From the NCBI GenBank assembly GCA_004556545.1, contig SFGO01000065.1, positions 1 through 20,117 on the forward strand: 20,117 nucleotides of DNA. The letters are read 5' to 3'. This DNA is from Clostridiales bacterium (lineage in GTDB: Bacteria > Bacillota > Clostridia > Christensenellales > Aristaeellaceae). The notes under the pieces were generated by a model. It did no database searches, was not told where the DNA came from, and saw nothing but the letters and a program-made list of their open reading frames with translations. Shown in pieces: positions 7,397 to 13,969 of this stretch (the stretch's first letter is position 1; every line of letters begins with the position of its first letter). A program made the position numbers and the translations under genes.

Positions 7397-7801
7397 ATGA
7401 GCCTTTTGCGTTTTTTCAGGAAGAAAAAAGCTGAGCTGTCCGACGAACAGAAGAAAGAAAATAAAATGTGGGCGCTGTGGGAGGAAGAACGCGCGGAATC
7501 GCCCTATCAGGAGCTGATGACCTATCAGAGCGAGGTCAACAACGGCGGGCACGACCAGTATTTCCTCAACGTTGGAAACACGGGCGATTTGCAGAAGGAA
7601 ATGGCGAGCCTGGAAACCGTCCTGTCCGAAAAGCTGCAAGGAAATCTGCGGGAGGCATATCAGGCATACCTTGCGCTGACCGAGAAGGAATCGGATGAGA
7701 AAGCGGAAGCCGCGCTGGAACAGTGCGACGATGTGTTTTTTGAAAATGAAGAGGAAATCAACCGCGCATTGAAGGAATATGCAGACAGGATGGTATTATA
7801 G
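7397..7801 (+). CDS. DUF4375 (DMP19-like) domain protein
   Basis: A 134-residue acidic protein with a basic N-terminal tip (RFFRKKK). The sequence YQELMTYQSEVNNGGHDQYFLN at about 37-58 carries the EVNNGG-xQ-F-N signature of the DUF4375 family, named after the Neisseria DNA-mimic protein DMP19. The rest is mainly acidic helices (EEERAE, EKESDEKAEAALEQ, ENEEEIN), consistent with a charged helical protein. A GGGAGG ribosome binding site lies 8 nt before the ATG. The gene is alone between two copies of a terminator-promoter repeat. DMP19 binds DNA-binding proteins by mimicking DNA, but most family members are uncharacterised, so no such role is claimed here. Confidence 0.75.
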   Translation: MSLLRFFRKKKAELSDEQKKENKMWALWEEERAESPYQELMTYQSEVNNGGHDQYFLNVGNTGDLQKEMASLETVLSEKLQGNLREAYQAYLALTEKESDEKAEAALEQCDDVFFENEEEINRALKEYADRMVL

Positions 7802-7854
7802 CGGTTTCAATGTCCGAATGTGGATTGCGAGTGTACATTGGGCGAATCTTTCTC

Positions 7855-7889
7855 AACCGACCCGTTCGAGATTCGGCGGGTCGGTTTTT
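7855..7889 (+). terminator. Intrinsic terminator of the DUF4375 gene
   Basis: Perfect 10-bp stem (7855-7864 with 7877-7886), 12-nt loop and five T residues at 7885-7889. It lies 53 nt past the stop codon. Confidence 0.8.
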
Positions 7890-7914
7890 CATGCCCGGCG
7901 CGACGGATGGGGCG

Positions 7915-7943
7915 TTGCGTTTTGGGTCGGGCTGTGGTAAGAT
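7915..7943 (+). promoter_or_regulatory. Promoter of the YitT-family gene
   Basis: TTGCGT at 7915-7920, 17-nt spacer, TAAGAT at 7938-7943 preceded by TGG (extended -10). The start codon is 34 nt downstream. Confidence 0.7.
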
Positions 7944-7977
7944 GGACGGGAAATCGGGATTGGGAGGAACGGGGACG

Positions 7978-8838
7978 ATGAACGCGAAGCGGGGTTCCGT
8001 AAAGGTCATGAAGGAAGCGCTGGTTCTGACCGCGGCGGTGGCGATTATCGCGGCGGCGGTATACTTTTTTCTGATGCCCAGCCACACGTCCGTCAGCAGT
8101 ATTTCCGGTCTTGGCATCGTGCTGTCCAACTTTGTGCCGCTTCCGCTGTCGGTCATCACGATGATTCTGAACGTCGTGCTTCTGATCATCGGATTTCTCA
8201 CCTGCGGCCGGGAGTTTGGGGCAAAGACGGTGTACACCAGCGTGATGCTGCCGCTGTTTCTGTGGGTGTTCGAGAAGCTGTTCCCGAATTTCGTCTCCAT
8301 GACGGGCAGTCAGGAGCTGGACGTGCTTTGCTACATACTGATGGTCAGCGTTGGGCTGAGCATCCTGTTCAACCGCAACGCGTCGTCCGGCGGGCTGGAT
8401 ATTGTGGCGAAGATCATGAACAAATATCTGCACATGGAGCTCGGCAGGGCCATGTCTCTGGCGGGGCTGTGCGTGGCGCTGTCGGCGGCGTTTGCGTATG
8501 ACAAAAAGACGGTGGTGCTGAGCGTGCTCGGCACGTACTTCAACGGCATCGTGCTGGATTATTTTATCTTTGACAACAACCGGAAGCGCCGCGTGTGCAT
8601 CATCACCGAGAAGAAAGAGGCGCTCAGGCAGTTCATCATTCACGACCTGCATAGCGGCGCGACGATTTATGAGGCCATCGGCGCGTACAACCTGGAAAAG
8701 CACGAGGAGATCATTACCATCGTGGACAAAAGCGAATACCAGAAGCTGATGAACTTCATCAACCGGGAGGATCCGAAGGCGTTTATCACCATCTATAACG
8801 TGTCCAACATGCAATATCAGCCGAAGAAGCGGGCGTGA
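7978..8838 (+). CDS. YitT family membrane protein (YitT_membrane + DUF2179)
   Basis: A 286-residue integral membrane protein of the YitT family, which is widespread in Firmicutes and has no settled biochemical function. The N-terminal half has about five hydrophobic segments (roughly 13-32, 50-75, 84-103, 115-133, 157-175) and the conserved SSGGLDIVAKIMNK near 137-150. The C-terminal ~80 residues, beginning near RRVCIITEKKEALRQF and containing GATIYEAIGAY and HEEIITIVDKSEY, form the cytoplasmic DUF2179 domain. Length fits the family (280-290). The ATG was chosen because GGGAGGA lies 8 nt upstream; the frame is open further upstream, but that part overlaps the terminator and promoter. It is transcribed alone. 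Confidence 0.92.
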   Translation: MNAKRGSVKVMKEALVLTAAVAIIAAAVYFFLMPSHTSVSSISGLGIVLSNFVPLPLSVITMILNVVLLIIGFLTCGREFGAKTVYTSVMLPLFLWVFEKLFPNFVSMTGSQELDVLCYILMVSVGLSILFNRNASSGGLDIVAKIMNKYLHMELGRAMSLAGLCVALSAAFAYDKKTVVLSVLGTYFNGIVLDYFIFDNNRKRRVCIITEKKEALRQFIIHDLHSGATIYEAIGAYNLEKHEEIITIVDKSEYQKLMNFINREDPKAFITIYNVSNMQYQPKKRA

Positions 8839-8848
8839 AAAATTTCCG

Positions 8849-8877
8849 TTGACATTTTGCGCGCCTTTGCATATACT
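8849..8877 (+). promoter_or_regulatory. Near-consensus sigma-A promoter of a non-coding transcript
   Basis: A perfect TTGACA at 8849-8854, exactly 17 nt, then TATACT at 8872-8877. It is the strongest promoter in the window by match to consensus. It begins 11 nt after the YitT stop codon and faces a segment with no long reading frame. Confidence 0.85.
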
Positions 8878-8883
8878 GCAGGT

Positions 8884-8997
8884 GGGAGGAAACTCCCGCT
8901 TCACCGAATGAGATGTGTGACGGTTCGGACACGTCGGTAAAAGAAAAATTGACCGGTTGAAGCAGGCGAGAGCTGCCGCGAGGCAGCTCTCCTTTTA
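8884..8997 (+). ncRNA. Candidate structured small RNA of about 115 nt
   Basis: The segment runs from the expected start site of the promoter at 8849-8877 to an intrinsic terminator and holds no credible ORF. Visible structure: a GGGAG-GAAA-CTCCC hairpin with a GNRA loop (8884-8897), a possible long-range helix of GCTTCACCG (8898-8906) with CGGTTGAAGC (8953-8962), an A-rich internal stretch (AAAAGAAAAATT), and the terminator stem. I could not match it to 6S RNA, SRP RNA or a riboswitch class I know. The stub ORF 22 nt behind the terminator makes a type III antitoxin RNA one option, but clear tandem repeats of the kind such antitoxins have are not visible. An attenuator or free sRNA is equally possible. 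Confidence 0.5.
8968..8997 (+). terminator. Intrinsic terminator of the candidate small RNA
   Basis: GAGAGCTGCC at 8968-8977 pairs perfectly with 8982-8991 around a GCGA tetraloop, followed by CTTTTAT. A 10-bp GC-rich stem with a GNRA loop and U tract is a textbook terminator. Confidence 0.85.
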
Positions 8998-9018
8998 TAA
9001 AAGGGACGATGACGGGAT

Positions 9019-9136
9019 ATGGAGTTCGATAGGCAGATTATTTGCCTGGCGGCGGATTTTTACCGTGATTATGATTCGAAGTCGTATCCTGACCATGCCG
9101 GCGCTGCCGTATTTTGACAAGGAGCTGGGTTTATAG
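9019..9136 (+). pseudogene. Internally deleted ORF stub, possibly a type III toxin-like gene
   Basis: A 32-codon ORF from ATG at 9019 to TGA at 9115-9117 starts MEFDRQIICLAADFYRDYD, which reads like the N-terminus of a real protein. In another frame, 9095-9136 ends with LPYFDKELGL and a stop, which reads like a matching C-terminus. Together they suggest a gene whose middle has been lost with a frameshift. From memory, an N-terminal RQIICL--DFY and a C-terminal LPYFH--LG occur together in uncharacterised Firmicutes proteins that resemble the TenpN/ToxN endoribonucleases of type III toxin-antitoxin systems. That link is uncertain. The order promoter, structured RNA, terminator, ORF fits such a locus. 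No strong ribosome binding site is present. Confidence 0.4.
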
Positions 9137-9313
9137 ATTCCCGATAAGGCACGACATATCCAGCGCACGGGATGTTCCTGTCGCATTTTGAGGGATGGGT
9201 AAAAATATTCGTGTCGATTTGCGCGAAGATTTTTGGATTTCCCGCAGATTTTCACACGAATGCCGGCCGCCTTGTCTTCAGCACGGCTGAAAAGGGCTGA
9301 TGATGGATTGCCA
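9137..9313. other. Intergenic remainder, nothing recognised
   Basis: Between the stub ORF and the convergent terminator there is no supported gene on either strand. Short frames lack ribosome binding sites and coding character. The sequence may be further debris of the collapsed gene. Confidence 0.4.
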
Positions 9314-9349
9314 AAAAGCGAACCCTGCCTGATCGCGGGGTTCGCTTTT
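9314..9349 (-). terminator. Bidirectional intrinsic terminator closing the leftward operon
   Basis: AAAAGCGAACCC at 9314-9325 pairs perfectly with 9338-9349 (12 bp, 12-nt loop). On the minus strand the stem ends in CGCTTTTTGG, giving a U tract 15 nt after the dehydrogenase stop codon. The plus-strand reading also has CGCTTTTGG, so it can stop transcription from both sides. Confidence 0.85.
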
Positions 9350-9363
9350 GGTTGGGGAATGGC

Positions 9364-10323
9364 TTACTTTTCCAGCTTACGGATCAGGCGGAGGACTTCC
9401 TTGAGTTCCTCGGGCTTTACCCGGTCGCAGTCCTTTTCCGCGAGCACGCAGTCGGTGAAGTAGCGGATCTCGTTATAGTAGGCGTTGGTCTTGGGCAGGT
9501 TGATGCCGTTTTCCTCGCCGGTGGGCTCGTCGGCCAGCTTTTCCTCGGTATCGTCGTCGTGGAAGATGGTCAGCTCGCCGTCCTTGAATTCCAGCACGGC
9601 CTTTTCGAACTGGAAGCGGAAGCCGCTCTGGAACTTATATTTGCAGTCGAACCACGCGGCCTCGGTGGCGATGAAGAAATCGTCAAAGTGGTAGATGGCG
9701 TGGATATAGTCCTGCCGCTCGTTGCGCGCGCGGTCGCAGACCACGTTTTTGGGGGAACCGAAGGTGGCGATGATGAAGTCGAGGTCGTGGATGTGCAGGT
9801 CGAACGGCACAAGGCCGCTGCGCTCGGGGTCGCGCATCCAGTTATCCCACGACCATTTGGGCATGTTGCCCAGCCGGAGCATGGTGCCGCTCAGAAGCCT
9901 TCCGTAGCGGCCGGTATGGTACGCGTCGGCCAGCGCCATGTATTCGCGCCAGAAGCGCAGCACCTGCGCGACCATCACGCGGCGGTTCGCCCTGCGGGCG
10001 GCGTTATACACGCGGTCGACGTCGCGCATTTTGAGGGAGATGGGCTTTTCGGTGAGCACGTGGCAGCCGTGCTTTAACGCCTTCACGGCGTAGTCCGCGT
10101 GCAGGTAGGTGGGCAGGCAGATGTCCACAATGTCCGGCTTTTCCCTGCGCAGCATGGCGGAAAAATCGAGATAGCCGTTGCAGCCGGTCTCGTCCACGAA
10201 CACCTGATACTTTTCCGCGCGCACGTCGCACGCGCCGACGATTTTGGCCTCCGGAATCTGCTTCCAGCTGTTCAGATGGGAGCGGCTGATACCGCCGCAG
10301 CCCACGATGGCGACCTTCAACAT
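9364..10323 (-). CDS. Gfo/Idh/MocA family NAD(P)-dependent oxidoreductase
   Basis: A 319-residue cytoplasmic dehydrogenase of the glucose-fructose oxidoreductase/inositol dehydrogenase family, which oxidises or epimerises sugars and cyclitols using NAD(P). The N-terminal Rossmann fold shows VAIVGCGGISRSH (4-16); TEKPIS (91-96) holds the catalytic lysine K93, and FDLHIHDLD (174-182) carries the active-site Asp/His pair. Length is slightly short of the 330-350 norm but complete. It is the last gene of the leftward operon, 1 nt after the isomerase, with its ribosome binding site (GGAGG) inside that gene. The substrate is unknown; pairing with a TIM-barrel isomerase in the same operon is common in sugar and inositol catabolism. 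Confidence 0.9.
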   Translation of the reverse strand: MLKVAIVGCGGISRSHLNSWKQIPEAKIVGACDVRAEKYQVFVDETGCNGYLDFSAMLRREKPDIVDICLPTYLHADYAVKALKHGCHVLTEKPISLKMRDVDRVYNAARRANRRVMVAQVLRFWREYMALADAYHTGRYGRLLSGTMLRLGNMPKWSWDNWMRDPERSGLVPFDLHIHDLDFIIATFGSPKNVVCDRARNERQDYIHAIYHFDDFFIATEAAWFDCKYKFQSGFRFQFEKAVLEFKDGELTIFHDDDTEEKLADEPTGEENGINLPKTNAYYNEIRYFTDCVLAEKDCDRVKPEELKEVLRLIRKLEK

Positions 10324-10324
10324 A

Positions 10325-11140
10325 TTAAATCAACGCCTCCAGATATGCTTTCGTGTCCAGAATGTCGATGCGCTGCTGCTCGCCGGAGATTTCGCGCTCG
10401 ATGGTGAGCGAGCCGTCGAAGCCGTGCGCCCTGAGTCCCTCGATCAGCTTCGGGAAGTCGACCTTGCCGGCGCCGACCTTGACCTCCGGGCCGAGATGGC
10501 GGCCGTTGGTGGGATACAGGCCGTCCTTGGCGTGCACGCCGCGCACGTAGTCGCCGAACACGTCCAGCGCGTCCACGGGGTTCGCCATGCCGTACATCAC
10601 GAGGTTCGCGGGGTCGAGGTTCACGAACAGATTGTCCGTGCCCACGTCCTCAAACAGGCGCAGAAGCGTGACCGGCGTTTCCTGCCCGGTTTCGAACAGG
10701 AGGTTCTGACCGTGCCTCTTAAGCTCGTTTGCGAGGAACTTGATCGCCGCGAGGAAGCCGGGGTAGTTGGGGTCGCAGGGCAGCGCCGGGATGAAGCCCA
10801 TGTGCGTGACGACGTTTTCCACGCCGATCTTGCGGGCGAACGCCGCGCCGCCCAGCAGGTTGTTCACGCGCGCGTGGCGGTATTCCACGGGCACCAGACC
10901 CAGCGTCTGCGGGCCCTCGGTGAAGTTCCAGAACTTGGGGCCGACCCAGCCGCACCAGAAGGCGGTGATGGTGAAGTCCAGCTCCCTGCAGAGCGCGCTG
11001 ATCTCGGCGGCGCTTTCGTCCGTCCAGTTGGCGGGCTCCCAGCTGATCAGCTGGCCGTGATGGAAGCCGTTTTCCGCCGCGGTTTCAATCAGCCGCCGCA
11101 TGTTTTCGGAAGCGTGGTGGATGCAGATTCCTACGTTCAT
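10325..11140 (-). CDS. Sugar phosphate isomerase/epimerase, TIM-barrel family
   Basis: A 271-residue protein of the xylose-isomerase-like TIM-barrel family. Motifs in order: HMGF near residue 112, FETGQET near 149, NLDPANLVMYG near 174, VHAKDG near 201, and TIEREI near the end, matching the metal-binding strands of the barrel. GGGAGGA lies 7 nt before the ATG. It is only distantly similar to the isomerase behind glgA: the shared pattern is fold-level. It sits between a SIS-domain protein and the Gfo/Idh/MocA dehydrogenase, so it probably acts on an intermediate in the same pathway. The exact reaction cannot be told from sequence. Confidence 0.87.
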   Translation of the reverse strand: MNVGICIHHASENMRRLIETAAENGFHHGQLISWEPANWTDESAAEISALCRELDFTITAFWCGWVGPKFWNFTEGPQTLGLVPVEYRHARVNNLLGGAAFARKIGVENVVTHMGFIPALPCDPNYPGFLAAIKFLANELKRHGQNLLFETGQETPVTLLRLFEDVGTDNLFVNLDPANLVMYGMANPVDALDVFGDYVRGVHAKDGLYPTNGRHLGPEVKVGAGKVDFPKLIEGLRAHGFDGSLTIEREISGEQQRIDILDTKAYLEALI

Positions 11141-11157
11141 ACTCGTTTCCTCCCTGT

Positions 11158-11889
11158 TTACCAGCCGTATTTTTCGTAATGGGGTTCAATGACGGTCTTG
11201 TTGTAGTCGTTCCCACCGGGGAAATTGGCGCTTTTCAGGATGCCGGGGGTAATGCCGCGCGCGAGCAGCTCGTCCACCGCCACGCTGGTCATGCTCCACA
11301 GGATGTAATCGCTGGCGATGCCGGAGGCCGCGGCGTAGGGCGCTTCGATGCCCTCCACGTCCATCATGCCCTCGGCGGCGGGCGCGCAGTTGTCCATTAC
11401 CAGATCGACCATTTCATACAGCTTCCTGCCGGAGGAATGAACGGGCTCCACCTGCGTTGCGTACTTCATGGAGATAAACGCGATCACGTGCACGCCCATC
11501 TTCTTGGCTTCATACGCCAGATCGACCACGCTGGCCGTGCGGCCGGACACGGAGCCGACCACCAGCACGTCGCCGGGGCGGATGCGGCTCTTTTTGAGCG
11601 CGTAGGCGGCCAGACCCTCCATGCTGGCGTCCATGCCGTCGGTCGGGCGCTCGCGCCCCTGCTGCTCCACGTTCAGGCTCCACGAGAAGTGCTTGTAGAA
11701 GATCGGGCCGCCGCCGCGATAGATGGCGTCGTTTTCGATGGAGTGGCAGATGCCGCTGAGGAACACGCCGCCGCCATTCGCCACGGTGTCGGCGATGAGC
11801 TTTCCGGCCTTGATGATGGTTTCCCGCTGGGTTTCGCGAACCTCGCGAAGCAGCTCGTCCACGCGGGCCTGATACCGTTCAAGAAGCAT
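11158..11889 (-). CDS. SIS-domain protein, sugar isomerase/binding type (second of two)
   Basis: A 243-residue protein with one SIS (sugar isomerase) domain, a fold that binds phosphosugars, often hexosamine phosphates. Visible elements are GGGVFLSGICHSIEND near 39-54, GDVLVVGSVSGRTASVVD with the Ser-Thr-rich phosphate loop SVSGR, LYEMVDLVMDNCAP, and a C-terminal PGGNDYNK with a YEKYGW end. AGGAGGG lies 7 nt before the ATG. It is a clear paralogue of the upstream neighbour: SVSGR, LYE-D-V-DNC and N-GG--N...YG recur in the same order, though overall identity looks low. Whether it catalyses isomerisation or regulates is unknown. Confidence 0.87.
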   Translation of the reverse strand: MLLERYQARVDELLREVRETQRETIIKAGKLIADTVANGGGVFLSGICHSIENDAIYRGGGPIFYKHFSWSLNVEQQGRERPTDGMDASMEGLAAYALKKSRIRPGDVLVVGSVSGRTASVVDLAYEAKKMGVHVIAFISMKYATQVEPVHSSGRKLYEMVDLVMDNCAPAAEGMMDVEGIEAPYAAASGIASDYILWSMTSVAVDELLARGITPGILKSANFPGGNDYNKTVIEPHYEKYGW

Positions 11890-11901
11890 GATGGTTCCCT
11901 C

Positions 11902-12642
11902 CTACATATAGAAAATATGGCTTCCGTATCGCTTCAGCATTTCGCGGTTGTGCTCGTCGCCGCCGTCCACGTTCGCGGAGACGAACACCGGCGGCACGCC
12001 GCCCGCGTCCACGATGTCCGCCACGGCCTGCGCCATCATGGCGTTCATCAGCGCCGCGCCCACGGCGGTGGAGGTCGGCGCGACCTTCTCCGGCACGCCC
12101 GGCACGTCGATGGCCGCGTCACCCAGACAGCCGCAGTTGTCGATCACCACGTCGCCCACCTCATACAGCTTCACGCCGTCCGGGTGGCGGCTGGTGACCG
12201 CGCGGGACATGGCGAGGTTCGTAAGCACGATGACCTTCGCGCCCTTTTCCTTCGCGCGCAGCGCCACGTCGATGGACACGCTGTTGCGGCCGGACACGCT
12301 GTGCACGATGATCACGTCGCCCGCGCCCAGCGGCTGGCCGTCCACGATCACGCGACCGTAGTCGCGCATGCGCTCCATGGCGCTGGTCATCGTGGCGGGG
12401 TCAACGTCCAGACAAAGCCCCGGCGCGCGCACGGGGTTGATCGTGGCCATGCCGCCGGTGCGGTAATACATTTCAAGCATGGGAAGAATGGCGTGGCTGC
12501 AGCCGAAGGCGAAGATGTTGCGCCCGCCCAGCGTGGCCTCCTTCAGAAGGCGCGCGCCCTCGCGCAGCGCGTCCGCCTGCGTGTCGAATGCGCGGTTCAG
12601 CGTTTCAAGAAGTGCGCCGGAATAAGCGGCGATTGCGTTCAT
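11902..12642 (-). CDS. SIS-domain protein of the UPF0309 type (first of two)
   Basis: A 246-residue single-SIS-domain protein. FGCSHAILPMLEMYYRTGG near 44-62, HSVSGRNSVSID, PDGVKLYEVGDVVIDNCG and PPVFVSANVDGGDEHN near the C-terminus match the UPF0309 group, probable phosphosugar-binding proteins. Two ATGs lie close together: the first (12648) overlaps the kinase stop codon but is only 2 nt from GGAGG, while the second (12642) has 8 nt spacing and is chosen. The frame is open far upstream into the kinase gene; that extension is spurious. Twelve nucleotides separate it from the second SIS gene. With the kinase it forms a plausible phosphorylate-then-isomerise module. Confidence 0.88.
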   Translation of the reverse strand: MNAIAAYSGALLETLNRAFDTQADALREGARLLKEATLGGRNIFAFGCSHAILPMLEMYYRTGGMATINPVRAPGLCLDVDPATMTSAMERMRDYGRVIVDGQPLGAGDVIIVHSVSGRNSVSIDVALRAKEKGAKVIVLTNLAMSRAVTSRHPDGVKLYEVGDVVIDNCGCLGDAAIDVPGVPEKVAPTSTAVGAALMNAMMAQAVADIVDAGGVPPVFVSANVDGGDEHNREMLKRYGSHIFYM

Positions 12643-12644
12643 GT

Positions 12645-13595
12645 TCATGCCCTCCATTCGTAGTCCGGAAATGTTTCCAGCAGCCGCGCGTGCGCGTCCT
12701 CGGGCGCGAAGCCCATCCGCAGAAGCATGTCCATCGGCCCGGCGAGCACGTGCTCGAACCATGGCCGGCAGATGGGAAGCGACGGATGCTTTTCGCCGAC
12801 AATCGCCGAAAAGCGCTCGAACGTTGCCGGATGCGCCTTCCACGCGCCGCCGCAGATCACGATGCTGCCGCGAAATTCGGGATGCCGGTCGATCAGCGCC
12901 AGCGTCTGCCGCGCCAGCATTTCGCCGCCGCGCGCGAATACCTCCAGCATCGCGCGGTCGCCCGCGCGCGCCGCCTCGCCCGCCAGCGGAAGCAGAAGCC
13001 CCAGCCGCTGAAACGGCGACGGGCTGTCGTAAAGATAGTTGACCAGCCCCGCGATGTTCTTCAGGTGCAGCCGGTGGATGAGCATGTCGGTGAACAGCGT
13101 CCGCTCGCCCCAGCCGAAGCCGCAGCGAACCGCCGCCTGCGCCGCCTGCCGCGCCATCCATACGCCGCTGCCCTCGTCGCCCAGAATCGCGCCGACGCCG
13201 CCCACATAGTCCGTTGTCCGGCCGTTTTCGCACAGGTGAATGTTCGAGCCCGTGCCCGCGATGACCAGAATGCCGTCGCGCAGCCCGCGCCCGGCTAAGA
13301 GACCGCCGTGAATTTCCGCCAGCGAATTCATCTTCGAAAGCGTCGTTCCCTCGGGCAGGCAGTCCGCGTAGTCCGGCCCGCTGCCGCAGATGACGAACAG
13401 CTCGTCGATCACCTTCGGCGCGCGGCCGCCGAACAGCGCGTCAAAGCAGCTTCGAATGTGCGCGCGGTATTCCTCGCGGGGCGTAATGGTGCTGTTCACG
13501 CCCGGCGCGCGCGCCCGCCCCAGCAGATTCAGTTTTTCGTCAAACCAGATGGCGTTCAGCTTCGTGCCGCCGCCGTCCACCGAAACAAAGTTCAT
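12645..13595 (-). CDS. BadF/BadG/BcrA/BcrD-type ATPase, probable N-acetylglucosamine-like sugar kinase
   Basis: A 316-residue actin-fold (ASKHA) kinase of the BcrAD_BadFG family, which includes N-acetylglucosamine kinases. Phosphate-1 motif SVDGGGTK at 5-12, IAGTGSN at 112-118, GDEGSG at 139-144 and ICGGAWKAHP near the C-terminus are all present, so the ATP site looks intact. The ATG follows AAGGTGGAA by 6 nt; the open frame extends 37 codons upstream but crosses the promoter. It is the first gene of the operon, so it is read from the promoter 38 nt upstream. Size and a single domain fit a sugar kinase rather than the benzoyl-CoA reductase subunits of the same family. The substrate is inferred, an amino sugar being most likely because of the SIS neighbours. 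Confidence 0.86.
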   Translation of the reverse strand: MNFVSVDGGGTKLNAIWFDEKLNLLGRARAPGVNSTITPREEYRAHIRSCFDALFGGRAPKVIDELFVICGSGPDYADCLPEGTTLSKMNSLAEIHGGLLAGRGLRDGILVIAGTGSNIHLCENGRTTDYVGGVGAILGDEGSGVWMARQAAQAAVRCGFGWGERTLFTDMLIHRLHLKNIAGLVNYLYDSPSPFQRLGLLLPLAGEAARAGDRAMLEVFARGGEMLARQTLALIDRHPEFRGSIVICGGAWKAHPATFERFSAIVGEKHPSLPICRPWFEHVLAGPMDMLLRMGFAPEDAHARLLETFPDYEWRA

Positions 13596-13632
13596 GGCCG
13601 TTCCACCTTTATGAAAGCATTGAGCCAGCACC

Positions 13633-13662
13633 ATTATAGCATAAAACCGGCGCGATTGTATA
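13633..13662 (-). promoter_or_regulatory. Promoter of the leftward sugar operon
   Basis: Read on the minus strand: TATACA (four of six -35 matches), an 18-nt spacer, then TGC-TATAAT, a perfect extended -10 (TATAAT at 13638-13633). The kinase start codon lies 38 nt downstream. No clear operator palindrome overlaps it. Confidence 0.75.
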
Positions 13663-13707
13663 GGCAGAAAGTAAGTTTCTTTCAAAGAAAATGAACCGAA
13701 CCTCAAT

Positions 13708-13809
13708 TTACGTCCGATTGGGTTGGCTGTTCATCAGCCATTCGTGCGGCGAAAGGCCAGTGAATGCTTTGAAACTGGTGGAAAAGTGCTGCATGCCTTC
13801 GTTATTGCT
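13708..13809 (-). pseudogene. C-terminal stub of an AraC-family regulator
   Basis: On the minus strand 33 codons end in a TAA stop and contain EGMQHFSTSFKAFTGLSPHEW, matching the end of the second helix-turn-helix of AraC/XylS regulators (HFS--FK---G-SP-EW). A stop codon lies just upstream in frame and no start or first helix-turn-helix is present. It is therefore the remains of a regulator gene that stood immediately before the sugar operon on the same strand. The usual role of such a gene would be inducer-dependent activation of the operon, now probably lost. Confidence 0.75.
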
Positions 13810-13871
13810 TTAATCGCAAAATGCCGGGTAGATTCTCTGCGCGATTTTCCGTGAGACGAGTTTCATTTTGG

Positions 13872-13951
13872 CACAGCCGACAGCTGTGCCCTTGCCGTGA
13901 TTCTGTAGTGTCACAGCCGACAGCTGTGCCCTTGCCGTGATTCTGTAGTGT
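13872..13951. repeat. Perfect 40-bp tandem duplication
   Basis: Two identical 40-bp units, 13872-13911 and 13912-13951, lie head to tail with no spacer. Each starts CACAGCCGACAGCTGTG, in which CACAGC and GCTGTG form a small hairpin, and ends TTCTGTAGTGT. The identity suggests a recent slippage or recombination event. It is not CRISPR because there are no spacers. Confidence 0.9.
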
Positions 13952-13969
13952 ATTAAGAATAAAAGAATA

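Larger units (their letters stand above)
7852..7950 (+). repeat. Terminator-promoter repeat block, copy 2
   Basis: Second copy of the block at 7271-7370, lying 581 bp downstream in direct orientation. It ends the DUF4375 transcript and starts the YitT transcript. The left stem arm has diverged from copy 1 in a compensated way: AACCGACCCG now pairs perfectly with CGGGTCGGTT, whereas copy 1 needs G-U pairs. Confidence 0.75.

Noticed and set aside
7810..7977. Longer N-terminus for the YitT-family protein
   Set aside because: The additional codons translate the terminator and promoter block, while the ATG at 7978 has a good ribosome binding site and gives the usual family length.
8884..8997. 6S RNA, SRP RNA or a known riboswitch
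   Set aside because: Length and visible motifs do not fit: there is no SRP GGAAG-type loop, no long 6S-like bubble and no riboswitch core that I recognise. It was kept as an unassigned candidate RNA.
12649..13233. Upstream extension of the first SIS gene, as if a 443-residue fusion
   Set aside because: The additional part overlaps the kinase gene in another frame and is Arg/Gly/Ala-rich noise; the ribosome binding site and the ATG at 12642 define the start.
13872..13951. CRISPR array
   Set aside because: The two 40-bp units touch without a spacer, and no cas gene is present.
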